Positions 45,300 through 54,381 of a stretch of DNA of 64,000 bases are shown piece after piece. Made by a program: the position numbers and the translations under genes. Below the pieces are notes generated by a model that was not told where the DNA came from, did no database searches, and saw only the letters and a list, made by a program, of their open reading frames with translations. Numbering within the stretch: position 1 is the stretch's first letter; each line of letters begins with the position of its first letter. The stretch lies in NCBI RefSeq assembly GCF_000011365.1, contig NC_004463.1:1464001-1528000 (forward strand), read 5' to 3'. The DNA is from Bradyrhizobium diazoefficiens USDA 110. Lineage in GTDB: Bacteria > Pseudomonadota > Alphaproteobacteria > Rhizobiales > Xanthobacteraceae.

Positions 45300-46073
45300 A
45301 TGTTCTTGATTTTCCTGCGCTCGCTCGTGTTCAACGTGCTGTTCTACGCCGTGCTGGTGTGTCTCGCGATCGTGGCGCTGCCGACCTTTGCAATGCCTCC
45401 GCGCGCCATGCTGACGGTCGCGCAATGGTGGGCGAAGGCGACGCTGGTCCTGATGCGCGCGATCTGCAACATCAAGGTGGAATTCCGCGGGCAGGAGAAG
45501 ATCCCGCAGGGGCCGCTGGTGATCGTGGCAAAGCATCAGTCGTTCTGGGAAACCTTCGTGTTGCCGGGGTTCTTCGATCGCCCGATCTTCATCCTCAAGC
45601 GTCAGCTCATGCAGATCCCGGTGTTCGGTCAGTTCCTGGTCAAGACCGGGATGATCGCGATCGACCGCAAGGCCGGCGTGAAGGCGCTGCTGGACATGAC
45701 GCGGCGGGCGCGCGACGCGGTGCGCAGCGGCCGCCAGCTCGTGATCTTTCCGGAAGGCACGCGCCGCGCGCCGGGCGCGCCCCCCGACTACAAGACCGGT
45801 TTTGCGCAGATCTATTCGTCCTGCGGCGTGCCGTGTCTGCCGATCGCCCTCAATTCCGGCCTGTTCTGGCCGCGCCGCACTTTCATGCGCTATCCCGGCA
45901 CGCTGGTGGTGGAGTTTCTCGATCCGCTGCCGCCGGGCCTGCCGAAGGACGAGTATCTCTCCCGCGTGCAATCGGCGATCGAAGAGGCGACCGACCGCCT
46001 CGTCGAAGCGGGCCGCAAGGAGCAGGAGCAGCTGATCGGTTCGGCGCCGAGCTACGCGCCGACTGGCAGCTAG
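45300..46073 (+). CDS. plsC: 1-acyl-sn-glycerol-3-phosphate acyltransferase
   Basis: A 257-residue acyltransferase that makes phosphatidic acid. The catalytic motif reads KHQSFWETF (about 76-84), an H-x4-E form in place of H-x4-D, which is common in alphaproteobacterial PlsC. FILKRQLMQIPVFGQFL, and the phosphate-binding FPEGTR (about 141-146) follow. A hydrophobic N-terminus (about 5-30) anchors it to the inner membrane. ATG at 45300, 22 nt after the ydcF-like stop. Converges with the chaC-like gene with a 4 nt overlap. Confidence 0.88.
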   Translation: MFLIFLRSLVFNVLFYAVLVCLAIVALPTFAMPPRAMLTVAQWWAKATLVLMRAICNIKVEFRGQEKIPQGPLVIVAKHQSFWETFVLPGFFDRPIFILKRQLMQIPVFGQFLVKTGMIAIDRKAGVKALLDMTRRARDAVRSGRQLVIFPEGTRRAPGAPPDYKTGFAQIYSSCGVPCLPIALNSGLFWPRRTFMRYPGTLVVEFLDPLPPGLPKDEYLSRVQSAIEEATDRLVEAGRKEQEQLIGSAPSYAPTGS

Positions 46074-46681
46074 CGGCTTTCGCGATCTTCGCTCGGAGCC
46101 GGCGCGTGCAGGGAATGCGCCTCCCCATGCAGCATCGTCGCGAGCTGATGCAGTTGCGTGTCGCGAAAGCCTTCGGCCTCGATCGCCTTCACCGTCGCCG
46201 TCACGTAGTCGCGGTTGGCCCCGGACTGGCCGTGCCCCTGGAGCACGTGGCGATGCTGATCGGCGAGCGACAGCCGGCCGGCATATTGCACATGGCCGCG
46301 GTCGACGACATAAGCGAGTGCGGAGACGCGCTGCCGCGCATCGTTCTCCAGCCACACCGAACGCATCACCTCGCGATAGACCGACGTCACCTGCTCGCGT
46401 TCGCGCAAATAGGCAACGACGTCGGCACGGTTCTTTTCGGCGACGCGGAAGGCGATGCCGCGACAGGCGCCGCCGCGATCGAGCCCGAGCACCAGGCCCG
46501 GCTTCTCCGGCGTGCCGCGATGCACGAAGGAATAGACGCAGAGCGCACGATGCTCGCCGACCAGCCGCGCCGGGACGCGCTCCTCGAATTCGAAGCCCGG
46601 CCGCCACATCAGCGAGCCGTAGCCGAACACCCAGAGGTCGCCGTTGGCTGTGGTGACGGATGGGAGGGTGATTTCCGACAT
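46070..46681 (-). CDS. Gamma-glutamylcyclotransferase, ChaC-like
   Basis: A 203-residue protein with the ChaC glycine loop WVFGYGSLMWRPGF (about 16-29) and GTPEKPGLVLGLDRGG (about 56-71). ChaC enzymes split glutathione into 5-oxoproline and Cys-Gly. The general-base Glu should lie in the segment EREQVTSVYREVMRS (about 93-107), but I cannot assign it exactly. The start at 46681 (MSEITLPS) is preferred over an in-frame ATG at 46780, because the extra 33 codons are not family-like. Confidence 0.85.
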   Translation of the reverse strand: MSEITLPSVTTANGDLWVFGYGSLMWRPGFEFEERVPARLVGEHRALCVYSFVHRGTPEKPGLVLGLDRGGACRGIAFRVAEKNRADVVAYLREREQVTSVYREVMRSVWLENDARQRVSALAYVVDRGHVQYAGRLSLADQHRHVLQGHGQSGANRDYVTATVKAIEAEGFRDTQLHQLATMLHGEAHSLHAPAPSEDRESR

Positions 46682-46791
46682 GGCGGGCACGGCTACCAGA
46701 ACCGCGCCCCCAAGCGAAGCGAATTCTCCGCCTTTCGGAGCAAGCCAACCTCGCTTACATTTGACAAAATCTGAGGCCAAAGGGTCGCCGC

Positions 46792-47976
46792 ATGTCCAAT
46801 CTGACCGTTGCCGCAGGCCGCCGCCCCCGTTGGGGCCTTTTCATCGCTCCCATTCTCCTCCTGATCCTCGCCGTCGCGTGGAGCTGCTTCTGGTTCTACG
46901 CCGCTTCGCAGGCCGAAATCGCCGCAGACGCCTGGCGCGCGCAGGAGGCCAAGTCCGGCCGCATCTATGATTGCGCCAAGCGCTCGATCGCGGGCTTCCC
47001 GTTCCGCTTCGAGGTCCAGTGCTCCGGCGCCAGCGTCGCCCTGGTCTCGCAGAACGCGAGCAAGACGCCGTTCACGGCGAGGCTCGACAACATCCTGGTC
47101 GTCGCCCAGGTCTACGATCCCAAGCGCGTCATCGCCGAATTCTCGGCGCCGGCGACCCTCACCGACGGCGTTACGCAAAACACCTTCGTGGTGAACTGGA
47201 GCAGGGGCCGCAGCAGCGTGGTCGGCCTGCCGGCGGTGCCGGACCGCGCCTCCATCGTGTTCGACGATCCCGTCATCAACCGGCTCGACGGCAGCGTGCA
47301 GGTGCCGCTCGCGCGCGCCAAGCAGGTCGAGCTGCACGGGCGCCTCGCGGACGGATCGCCGTCCGATCATCCCGTGATCGAGACCGTGCTCCACGTCGCG
47401 CAGGGCAGCATCCAGGGTGTTCACCCCTTGCTCGCCGAGCCGTTCGAGGCGGACACGCGCGCCAAGGTCACCGGGCTCTCCGACCTCACCCCAAAGCCAT
47501 GGCCGCAACGCTTCCGCGAGATCCAGGCCGCCGGCGGCCATATCGAGATCGTGCAGTCGCGGATCCAGCAGGGCGAGATGATCGCGGTCGCGGCCGGCAC
47601 GCTCGGGCTCTCGGCCAATGGCCGACTCGACGGCGAATTGCAGATGACGGTGACGGGCCTCGAGCGCGTGATCCCGGCGCTGGGTATCGAGAAAATGCTG
47701 GAAGAGGGTGTGCCGCAGGCAACCCTCGACCGCGTCGCACCCGGCGTGAAGTCGCAGGATCTCAACAATCTGTTCGGCGCGCTCGATCGCGCCGTTCCCG
47801 GCCTCGGCAAGGTCATCAAGCAGAACGCCAATGCCGGCGTCGCCGCCGGCATCAATTCGATCGGCACCGAGAGCACGCTGGAAGGCAAGAAGGCCCGCAG
47901 CTTCCCGCTGAAGTTCGTCGACGGCGCCGTGCTGCTCGGCCCGGTCAAGGTCGGCCAGATTCCGCCGCTGTATTGA
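46792..47976 (+). CDS. DUF2125 family protein
   Basis: A 394-residue protein with an N-terminal membrane helix (about 15-37) and a periplasmic DUF2125 domain. Recognisable segments are IAGFPFRFEVQCSGASV (about 66-82), VYDPKRVIAEFSAPATL (about 105-121) and EIVQSRIQQGEMIAVAAGTLGLS (about 252-274). The family is alphaproteobacterial and without a known function. Divergent from the chaC-like gene. Confidence 0.85.
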   Translation: MSNLTVAAGRRPRWGLFIAPILLLILAVAWSCFWFYAASQAEIAADAWRAQEAKSGRIYDCAKRSIAGFPFRFEVQCSGASVALVSQNASKTPFTARLDNILVVAQVYDPKRVIAEFSAPATLTDGVTQNTFVVNWSRGRSSVVGLPAVPDRASIVFDDPVINRLDGSVQVPLARAKQVELHGRLADGSPSDHPVIETVLHVAQGSIQGVHPLLAEPFEADTRAKVTGLSDLTPKPWPQRFREIQAAGGHIEIVQSRIQQGEMIAVAAGTLGLSANGRLDGELQMTVTGLERVIPALGIEKMLEEGVPQATLDRVAPGVKSQDLNNLFGALDRAVPGLGKVIKQNANAGVAAGINSIGTESTLEGKKARSFPLKFVDGAVLLGPVKVGQIPPLY

Positions 47977-47986
47977 AACCTCTCTC

Positions 47987-48089
47987 GTCATTCCGGGGCG
48001 ATGCGTAGCATCGAACCCGGAATCCATTTCACCGCGTGCGCTGTGGCCCAATGGATTCCGGGCTCGCCCTTCGGGCGCCCCGGAATGAC
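47987..48089. repeat. Palindromic intergenic repeat, family A
   Basis: GTCATTCCGGGGCGATGCG at the left and GGGCGCCCCGGAATGAC at the right pair. Inner arms GAACCCGGAATCCATTTC and ATGGATTCCGGGCTC are near-perfect. It ends 5 nt before the tyrC stop, thus between the convergent DUF2125 gene and tyrC. Confidence 0.88.
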
Positions 48090-48094
48090 AGGAG

Positions 48095-49030
48095 CTACGG
48101 CTTCTTCAGCGCCGCATGCGGCCGGCCGAAGTCCGGCGCCGCCGAATCCTGGCCGATCTCGACGATGCCGCGACGGATGGCGCGGGTGCGGGTGAAGTGG
48201 TCGAACAGCGCTTCGCCGTCGCCGCGCCGGATCGCGCGGGTGAGTTTTGCCAGATCCTCGGTGAAGGTGCCGAGCATCTCCAGCACGGCTTCCTTGTTGG
48301 CGAGGAAGACGTCGCGCCACATCGTCGGGTCGGACGCCGCGATGCGGGTGAAGTCGCGGAAGCCGCCGGCGGAGAACTTGATCACTTCCGATTCCGTCAC
48401 CTGCGCCAGCTCGTCGGCGGTGCCGACGATGGTGTAGGCGATCAGATGCGGCAGATGGCTGGTGATCGCGAGCACGAGATCATGATGATCCGGCGTCATC
48501 ACCTCGACCTTGGCACCCATCGCAGCCCAGAAGGCGCGCAAGCGATCGGTGGCCGACGCGTCGACGCCTTCCGGCGGGGTGAGGATGCACCAGCGGTTGA
48601 TGAAGAGCTCGGCAAAGCCGGAATCCGGCCCCGAGTGCTCGGTGCCCGCCACGGGGTGCGCCGGCACGAAATGAACGGTCTTCGGCAGATGCGGCGCCAT
48701 GTCCCTGACGATCGCGCCCTTCACAGAGCCGACGTCGGAGACGATCGCGCCGGGCTTCAGATGCGCGGCGATCTCCTGCGCCACCGGTCCGCAGGCGCCG
48801 ACGGGAATGCAGAGGATGACGAGATCGGCATCCTTCACCGCTTCCGCATTGGTCGCCACGACCTGATCGACGATGCCGAGCTCGAGCACCCGCGCGCGCG
48901 TCTTCTCCGAGCGCGCGGTGGTGACGATCTCGCCGGCCAGGCCCTGGAGCTTCGCAGCGCGCGCGATCGAGCCGCCGATCAGGCCGAAGCCGATCAGGGC
49001 GATGCGCTGGAAGTGCGGCTGTACGCTCAT
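48095..49030 (-). CDS. tyrC: Prephenate/arogenate dehydrogenase
   Basis: A 311-residue dehydrogenase for tyrosine synthesis. NAD(P) site [15 protein letters not shown] (about 10-24), [11 protein letters not shown] (about 99-109), and the active-site region [16 protein letters not shown] (about 119-134), which includes the catalytic His. The C-terminal helical domain runs to the end; no ACT domain is present. The ATG at 49030 overlaps the stop of the aminotransferase gene (ATGA), so translation is coupled. The name TyrC follows the cyclohexadienyl-dehydrogenase group; specificity is inferred. Confidence 0.88.
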   Translation of the reverse strand: MSVQPHFQRIALIGFGLIGGSIARAAKLQGLAGEIVTTARSEKTRARVLELGIVDQVVATNAEAVKDADLVILCIPVGACGPVAQEIAAHLKPGAIVSDVGSVKGAIVRDMAPHLPKTVHFVPAHPVAGTEHSGPDSGFAELFINRWCILTPPEGVDASATDRLRAFWAAMGAKVEVMTPDHHDLVLAITSHLPHLIAYTIVGTADELAQVTESEVIKFSAGGFRDFTRIAASDPTMWRDVFLANKEAVLEMLGTFTEDLAKLTRAIRRGDGEALFDHFTRTRAIRRGIVEIGQDSAAPDFGRPHAALKKP

Positions 49031-50124
49031 TTGCCGGCCATGAAGTCGCGCAAACCGTCCACGACGAGGCGGTTGGCCTCCTCGGTGCCGATGGTCATGC
49101 GCAGGGAATGCGGCAGGCCGTAATTCTTCAATGCCCGCAGCACGAGGCCTCGCTTGGTGAGGAAGGCGTCGGCGTCGTCCGAGGTCCTGCCCCTGTCGGT
49201 CGGGAAGTGGATCAGCACGAAATTGGCGACGCTCGGCGTCACCTTCAGGCCGAGCTTGCCGATCTCCTCGGTGAGCCAGTTGCGCCAGGTCTCGGTGAAC
49301 TGCTTCGACATCGCCTGATGCGCGGTGTCCTCGATCGCGGCGACCGCGGCATACATCGCCGGTGTCGAGACGTTGAAGGGACCGCGGATGCGGTTGACCG
49401 CGTCGATGATGTGCTCGGGCCCGAACATCCAGCCGATGCGCAGCGCGGCGAGGCCGTGGATCTTGGAGAAGGTGTGCGTCACCACGGTGTTCTCGGTGGT
49501 GGCGACGAGCTCGATGCCCATCTCGTAATCGTTGCGCGAGACGTAGTCGCAATAGGCGGCGTCCAGCACCAGCAGCACGTGCGAGGGCAGGCCGGCGCGC
49601 AGGCGCTTGACCTCGTCGAACGGAATATAGGTGCCGGTCGGGTTGTTCGGATTGGCGAGCCACACCAGCTTCGTCTTCGGCGTCACGGCCTTGAGGATGG
49701 CGTCGACGTCGCAGGTGAGGTTCTTCTCCTGTGCAATGACGTTCCTGGCGCCGACCGCCATGGTGGCGATCGGGTAGACCAGGAAGCCGTGGGTGGTGGA
49801 GATCGCCTCGTCGCCCTGGCCGAGATAGGTGTGGGCGAGCAGGTTGAGGATCTCGTCAGAGCCGGCGCCGCAGATGATGCGGTTGGGGTCGAGGCCGAAG
49901 GTGCGGCCGATGGCTTCGCGCAGCACCCGCGAGGTGCCTTCCGGATAGTCTTCCAGATGATCAGCCACCTTCTTGAAGGCCTCGATCGCCTTGGGTGAGG
50001 GGCCGAACGGCGTCTCGTTGGCCGAGAGCTTGAACACCTTGCGGCCCGGCTCCGGCACCGGGCTCTTGCCGGGCGTGTAGGGCGCAATATCGAGAATGCC
50101 GGGGTTCGGCACGGGGCAGGACAT
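49027..50124 (-). CDS. hisC: HisC-type class II aminotransferase, likely aromatic/histidinol-phosphate
   Basis: A 365-residue PLP aminotransferase of the HisC family. [18 protein letters not shown] (about 33-50), [11 protein letters not shown] (about 152-162) and the PLP Lys in [16 protein letters not shown] (about 217-232) are all in place. Alphaproteobacteria often have a second HisC-like enzyme that serves the aromatic pathway. Here the gene sits between chorismate mutase and tyrC, so it probably transaminates prephenate or aryl-pyruvates rather than, or as well as, histidinol phosphate. ATG 50124. Confidence 0.87.
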   Translation of the reverse strand: MSCPVPNPGILDIAPYTPGKSPVPEPGRKVFKLSANETPFGPSPKAIEAFKKVADHLEDYPEGTSRVLREAIGRTFGLDPNRIICGAGSDEILNLLAHTYLGQGDEAISTTHGFLVYPIATMAVGARNVIAQEKNLTCDVDAILKAVTPKTKLVWLANPNNPTGTYIPFDEVKRLRAGLPSHVLLVLDAAYCDYVSRNDYEMGIELVATTENTVVTHTFSKIHGLAALRIGWMFGPEHIIDAVNRIRGPFNVSTPAMYAAVAAIEDTAHQAMSKQFTETWRNWLTEEIGKLGLKVTPSVANFVLIHFPTDRGRTSDDADAFLTKRGLVLRALKNYGLPHSLRMTIGTEEANRLVVDGLRDFMAGK

Positions 50125-50156
50125 CTTCAACTCCGGAATGGCAGGCGGCTCGTAAC

Positions 50157-51005
50157 TTACGATTTCGACCCGGTCGGGGGCACCGTATAGCGCGTCGCGT
50201 GGCTGCCGACGAGGGCCGTGGAGCGCACCGAGGCCCCCGCCTCGATCAGGGCAGCCTTGATCTTGTCGATGCTGCTCGCGCTCGTGACCGAGACCAGCAG
50301 CGCGGCGCCATCGAAGGCGGTATCGGGCACCGCCACGATGTCGGCGAGCGGCGACAGCGCCCGCGCGATCTCGGCATTCCATCCCGAGACGCGCACGCTG
50401 AAAGTCTCCACCTCCGTCACCAGGGCACTGTCGGCGACGCGTGAGATCGCGAACACGGGCAGCGCGGCCGGATGGTCGGCACGCTCGACGAAGGGCAGCC
50501 GCGCGATGATCTTCGGTGCGCCTTCTGCTTCCAGCTCCAGCCACCACGGGGTGCGGCTGGAAGTCGCCGAGACCAGCGCCAGATCGCCCTTGGATTTCGC
50601 GACCGCCTCGACCGCGGCCTGCGCGCTGAAATGCGCGACGTAAGGCACGGTGAAGCCGAAATGGAATCGCACGGAATCGCGCATCGCGGGCTCGCTCACC
50701 GAGATGTCGGCATGCACCGCGAACGGCGCCTGCACGTAAGTGAACGTCGCGATGATGACGCGCCAGATGCTCTCGACCGTGTCGAGCGGCAGGATGCCGC
50801 GATGGCGCTCCACGATCCGCCGCATCATGTCGGCCTCGCGCGCAGGCCGGAACGCCGAGCCCACCTCCTGGGTCTGCTTCACCTGGATCAGGCGGTCGAT
50901 GATGTCGCCGCGCTGCATCAGGAGGCGATGCATGCCCTCGTCGATCGCGTCGATCTCCTTGCGCAATTCCTGCAACGATGGTGGCGCGGGCGGACGTTGG
51001 GACAT
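50157..51005 (-). CDS. Chorismate mutase (AroQ) with a long C-terminal extension
   Basis: About 282 residues. Residues 8-90 form an AroQ chorismate mutase: [22 protein letters not shown], then [12 protein letters not shown] and [11 protein letters not shown], with the Arg, Lys and Gln residues expected in the active site. The remaining 190 residues have a fold reminiscent of the prephenate dehydratase and ACT parts of PheA, but I cannot find the TRF motif needed for dehydratase activity. The start at 51005 ([10 protein letters not shown]) is preferred; an in-frame ATG at 51116 is far upstream. First gene of the aromatic block, 32 nt before hisC. Confidence 0.8.
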   Translation of the reverse strand: MSQRPPAPPSLQELRKEIDAIDEGMHRLLMQRGDIIDRLIQVKQTQEVGSAFRPAREADMMRRIVERHRGILPLDTVESIWRVIIATFTYVQAPFAVHADISVSEPAMRDSVRFHFGFTVPYVAHFSAQAAVEAVAKSKGDLALVSATSSRTPWWLELEAEGAPKIIARLPFVERADHPAALPVFAISRVADSALVTEVETFSVRVSGWNAEIARALSPLADIVAVPDTAFDGAALLVSVTSASSIDKIKAALIEAGASVRSTALVGSHATRYTVPPTGSKS

Positions 51006-51178
51006 ATCTGGCAAGTGCTGTTGAGAGGCGTTCCAATGCGGGTCCATCAGGTCGGACCCGCCGCGGTCGATGTCTTGATTAGGCAGTCGGAGCGGCGAAA
51101 GCAAAGAGAAATGCAAAGGGAAATCGGGCCTTTTCGGCTGACGCGACGGGGACGAATTTGGTCAATCAGGACCGTATC

Positions 51179-51206
51179 TTGACGAAAACCGTCCAAGCCG
51201 TTAAGT
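51179..51206 (+). promoter_or_regulatory. Candidate promoter of metX
   Basis: TTGACG (51179-51184), a 16 nt spacer and TTAAGT (51201-51206) fit a vegetative promoter moderately. Transcription would start near 51213, only a few nucleotides before the riboswitch, as expected for SAM-II leaders. The -10 element is poor. Confidence 0.4.
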
Positions 51207-51216
51207 TTTGCCTGTT

Positions 51217-51276
51217 CCGTGGTCATTTGAGCCGGCCGGCTTGCAGCCACGTTAAAAAACTCGCTAAACAGGCCGG
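51217..51276 (+). promoter_or_regulatory. SAM-II riboswitch aptamer upstream of metX
   Basis: All SAM-II marks are present in order: P1 left CGTGG (51218-51222), the GTCATTTGA loop, P2 left CCGGCC (51232-51237), CTTGCA, P1 right CCACG (51247-51251), the TTAAAAAACTCGCTAAAC joining region (51252-51269), and P2 right GGCCGG (51271-51276). This forms the H-type pseudoknot that binds S-adenosylmethionine. SAM-II is known from alphaproteobacterial met genes. Confidence 0.9.
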
Positions 51277-51323
51277 GGACGCTTCCGATCCCGGCCGAAC
51301 CTATCGTTCAGGCCGGGTTTTTT
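51271..51323 (+). terminator. Switchable terminator / antiterminator of the metX leader
   Basis: Terminator: CCCGGCCGAAC (51290-51300), loop CTATC, GTTCAGGCCGGG (51306-51317, one bulged A), then TTTTTT (51318-51323). The alternative antiterminator pairs GGCCGGG (51271-51277) with CCCGGCC (51290-51296). The first block also belongs to the aptamer, so ligand binding decides which hairpin forms. Confidence 0.85.
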
Positions 51324-51379
51324 ATGGCCTGATGCAAGTAGCGGTCTGAAGTCCGATCGCAAACGAGGTCGATGGTCAG

Positions 51380-52582
51380 ATGGTTGGCGTCACGTCGATA
51401 TCCAGTCCCGCGATCAGTGCCGATGAGCGGTCGCATGAGGTGGATCATCCGAGCTCGCTCGTCGCGCATTTCGGCGCTGATCAGCCGTTGCCGCTCGACT
51501 GCGGCATAGATCTCACCCCGTTCCAGATCGCCTACCAGACCTATGGCGAGCTCAACGCGGACCGCTCCAACGCGATCCTGATCTGCCATGCGCTGACCGG
51601 CGACCAGCATGTCGCCAATGTGCACCCCGTCACCGGCAAGCCCGGCTGGTGGGAAACCCTCGTCGGTGCGGGCCGTCCGCTCGATCCGAGCCAATACTTC
51701 ATCATCTGCGCCAATGTGATCGGTGGCTGCATGGGCTCGACCGGGCCGGCCTCGATCAATCCCGCGACCGGCAAAGTGTGGGGCCTGGATTTCCCGGTCA
51801 TCACCATCCCCGACATGGTTCGCGCGCAGGCGATGCTGATCGACCGGCTCGGCATCGACACGCTGTTCGCGGTGGTCGGCGGCTCGATGGGCGGCATGCA
51901 GGTGCTGCAATGGACGGCGGCCTACCCCGAGCGCGTGTATTCCGCGCTGGCAATTGCCTGCTCGACGCGGCACTCGGCGCAGAACATCGCCTTTCACGAG
52001 CTCGGTCGCCAGGCTGTGATGGCCGATCCCGACTGGCACAATGGCGGCTACGCCGATCGCGGCATCCATCCGCATCGCGGCCTTGCGGTCGCACGGATGG
52101 CGGCGCACATCACCTATCTCTCCGACGCGGCGCTGCATCGCAAGTTCGGCCGGCGCATGCAGGACCGCGACCTGCCGACCTTCTCGTTCGACGCCGACTT
52201 CCAGGTCGAGTCCTATCTGCGCTACCAAGGCTCGTCCTTTGTCGAGCGCTTCGACGCCAACTCCTATCTCTATCTAACGCGCGCGATGGACTATTTCGAC
52301 ATCGCCGGCGACCATGGCGGCGTGCTGGCGAAGGCGTTCGCGGGCATCAAGACGCGCTTCTGCGTGGTCTCTTTCACCAGCGACTGGCTGTTTCCGACCT
52401 CGGAATCGCGCGCGTTGGTGCATGCGCTGAATGCGTCGAGCGCGCGGGTGTCGTTCGCCGAGATCGAGACCGATCGCGGCCATGACGCCTTCCTGCTCGA
52501 CGTGCCCGAATTCTTCGACATCGCCCGCGCCTTCCTGGAATCGGCCGGCAAGGCGCGCGGACTCAACGGCAGGGGTGGCTAG
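51380..52582 (+). CDS. metX: Homoserine O-acetyltransferase
   Basis: A 400-residue alpha/beta-hydrolase-fold acyltransferase, first committed step of methionine synthesis. Nucleophile Ser in [14 protein letters not shown] (about 163-176); AYQTYGELN (about 52-60); the LTGDQHV segment; and the C-terminal catalytic Asp and His in SDWLFPTSE and [14 protein letters not shown]. It is 56 nt downstream of the leader terminator, with GAGG 11 nt before ATG 51380. MetW follows at once, so the enzyme may act together with it. Whether acetyl- or succinyl-CoA is used cannot be told from sequence alone. Confidence 0.93.
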   Translation: MVGVTSISSPAISADERSHEVDHPSSLVAHFGADQPLPLDCGIDLTPFQIAYQTYGELNADRSNAILICHALTGDQHVANVHPVTGKPGWWETLVGAGRPLDPSQYFIICANVIGGCMGSTGPASINPATGKVWGLDFPVITIPDMVRAQAMLIDRLGIDTLFAVVGGSMGGMQVLQWTAAYPERVYSALAIACSTRHSAQNIAFHELGRQAVMADPDWHNGGYADRGIHPHRGLAVARMAAHITYLSDAALHRKFGRRMQDRDLPTFSFDADFQVESYLRYQGSSFVERFDANSYLYLTRAMDYFDIAGDHGGVLAKAFAGIKTRFCVVSFTSDWLFPTSESRALVHALNASSARVSFAEIETDRGHDAFLLDVPEFFDIARAFLESAGKARGLNGRGG

Positions 52583-52583
52583 G

Positions 52584-53246
52584 ATGTCAGTGCAGGAAGT
52601 GCTGCCGCTGGGCGGCCTTAGCGCGGAACAGTCCGGTCATTTTCGCGCCGACCATCTGCTCGTCGCCGAGATGGTCAAGCCGGGCTCCAAGGTGCTCGAT
52701 GTCGGCTGCGGTGACGGTGATCTGCTCCAGCTTCTGGAGACCCGCGGCATCGACGGTCGCGGCATCGAATTGTCGCGCGAGGGCGTCAACCGCTGCGTCG
52801 CCAAGGGCCTCGCGGTGGTGCAGGGCGACGCCGATACCGACCTCGTGAACTATCCCGATGATGCCTTCGACTACGTGATCCTGTCGCAGACGCTCCAGGC
52901 GACGCGGCAGCCGCGTGTGGTGTTGGAAAATCTCCTGCGCATCGGCCGCCGCGCCATCGTCTCGTTCCCGAACTTCGGCTTCTGGAAGATGCGGCTCCAA
53001 CTCCTGATCGGCGGCCACATGCCGCGCACCGAGAACCTGCCGGCGACCTGGTACGACACCGCCAACATCCACTTCTGCACCATCAAGGATTTCGTCGAGC
53101 TCTGCGACGAGATCAACGTCAAGATGGAACGCTCGGTGGCGCTCGATCTCTATGGCCGCCCGGTGCCGCTGAACCTGCCCTGGTGGGTGTGGAATATGTT
53201 CGGCGAGCAGGGCGTGTTTCTGCTCACGCGCGGGCAGGGGAAGTGA
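52584..53246 (+). CDS. metW: Methionine biosynthesis protein MetW
   Basis: A 220-residue methyltransferase-fold protein. VLDVGCGDGDLLQLLE (about 37-52) is the nucleotide/SAM-site motif; VILSQTLQATRQP, and FPNFGFWKMRLQLLIGG (about 131-147) are typical of MetW. MetW forms a complex with MetX-type homoserine acyltransferases and is needed for methionine synthesis in several proteobacteria. ATG 52584 begins 2 nt after the metX stop; the pair is co-controlled by the SAM-II leader. Confidence 0.92.
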   Translation: MSVQEVLPLGGLSAEQSGHFRADHLLVAEMVKPGSKVLDVGCGDGDLLQLLETRGIDGRGIELSREGVNRCVAKGLAVVQGDADTDLVNYPDDAFDYVILSQTLQATRQPRVVLENLLRIGRRAIVSFPNFGFWKMRLQLLIGGHMPRTENLPATWYDTANIHFCTIKDFVELCDEINVKMERSVALDLYGRPVPLNLPWWVWNMFGEQGVFLLTRGQGK

Positions 53247-53256
53247 CGCCGTAGGC

Positions 53257-53294
53257 GTCATTCCGGGTTCGCTCTTCGAGCGCCCCGGAATGAC
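53257..53294. repeat. Short family A palindrome after metW
   Basis: GTCATTCCGGGTTCGCTCTTCGAGCGCCCCGGAATGAC keeps only the outer hairpin of the family A repeat and lacks the inner one. It sits between the convergent metW and alpha/beta hydrolase genes and may also act as a bidirectional terminator. Confidence 0.8.
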
Positions 53295-53302
53295 AGGGTA
53301 AA

Positions 53303-54166
53303 CTATTGCGCCGCCACCGACCTCGGATCGCGCGCCGGCCAGCGACCTGCTTCCACCAGCGTGACGAACCGCTCCACGGTCTCGTTGAACAGCGCGGGCT
53401 CCTCGAGGTTGAGCACGTGCCCCGACTTCGGAAACATCGCGAGGCCCGCGGCCGGAAGATGCTTCTTCAGGAACAGGCTCGGCCCGACGCAAGGGTCATC
53501 CTCGTCGCCACAGATGATCAGCGCCGGCGTCGCGACGCCCCTGATCGCGTCCGTCATGGTGTAGATCGAGGGACGGCCGCCCTGGAAGCCGCGCATCGTG
53601 CGCGCCGATCCCCTGGCATCGTGCCGCGCCAGCGCGGCGTAGAAATCGGCGTGGCCGCGTGGGTCCTTGACCAGGAAGGGAATCCGGCTCGGTGCCTCGC
53701 GTGTGACTTTTGCCACCTCCGTGGAGCCGAGCGTCTCGAACTGCTCGGCATTGGCGCGGCATTGCCTGCGCCAGGCGTCGAGATGTTCGATCTCCGAGCC
53801 GGAGCCGACGCCGGCGAGCGTCATCGACAGCGCCCGCTGCGGCGCGTTCAGTCCGATTTGAAGCGACGAATAAGCGCCCATCGAGAGCCCGACGAGATGC
53901 GCGCGATCGATCCCGAGATGATCGAGCACCGCGAGCGCGTCGGTGTAGAAATGCGTGTAGGTGTAGACCTCGCCCTCAGGCACGTCCGACGGCGTGTAGC
54001 CGCGCGCCGAATAGGTGATGCAGCGGTGGCCGCGCGAGAAGTAGCGGATCTGCGGCTCCCAATTGGTGTAGTCGGCCGCGAACTCGTGCAGGAAAATAAT
54101 CGGCGTTCCCTGGCCAGCTTCCTCGAAATAGATGCGGACGTCGTCCCTGGTCGTGGCGTGGGGCAT
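53303..54166 (-). CDS. Alpha/beta hydrolase
   Basis: A 287-residue hydrolase of the alpha/beta fold. Oxyanion region IIFLHEFAADYTNW (about 23-36), nucleophile Ser in GLSMGAYSS (about 93-101), acid Asp in CGDEDDP (about 226-232), His in SGHVLNLEEP (about 254-263). The family includes esterases and 3-oxoadipate enol-lactonase-like proteins; the closeness to the latter is only general. ATG 54166. Monocistronic, convergent with metW. Confidence 0.82.
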   Translation of the reverse strand: MPHATTRDDVRIYFEEAGQGTPIIFLHEFAADYTNWEPQIRYFSRGHRCITYSARGYTPSDVPEGEVYTYTHFYTDALAVLDHLGIDRAHLVGLSMGAYSSLQIGLNAPQRALSMTLAGVGSGSEIEHLDAWRRQCRANAEQFETLGSTEVAKVTREAPSRIPFLVKDPRGHADFYAALARHDARGSARTMRGFQGGRPSIYTMTDAIRGVATPALIICGDEDDPCVGPSLFLKKHLPAAGLAMFPKSGHVLNLEEPALFNETVERFVTLVEAGRWPARDPRSVAAQ

Positions 54167-54381
54167 TAACCGTTTCCCTCTCTTCTAGCCGCAGGTGGAG
54201 GATCGCAGTTAATGCTGTTGTCCGCAATGCGGCAGCGTCAGGCCGGCACCGACACAAAATCAACTCAGCTATTCACCGGCACGGTGTCTTTTTCTCGCCA
54301 CATGGGGCGGCTTAACGGCCCGAGGGATGTCGGCCGCGCACGGGCCGGCTGGGAAGTGGGGGTGTCAACGAAGGATGACTA

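Noticed and set aside
51158..51349. A 63-codon + strand frame across the metX leader
   Set aside because: It spans the SAM-II aptamer and terminator; the RNA structure explains the sequence fully and the translation is not protein-like.
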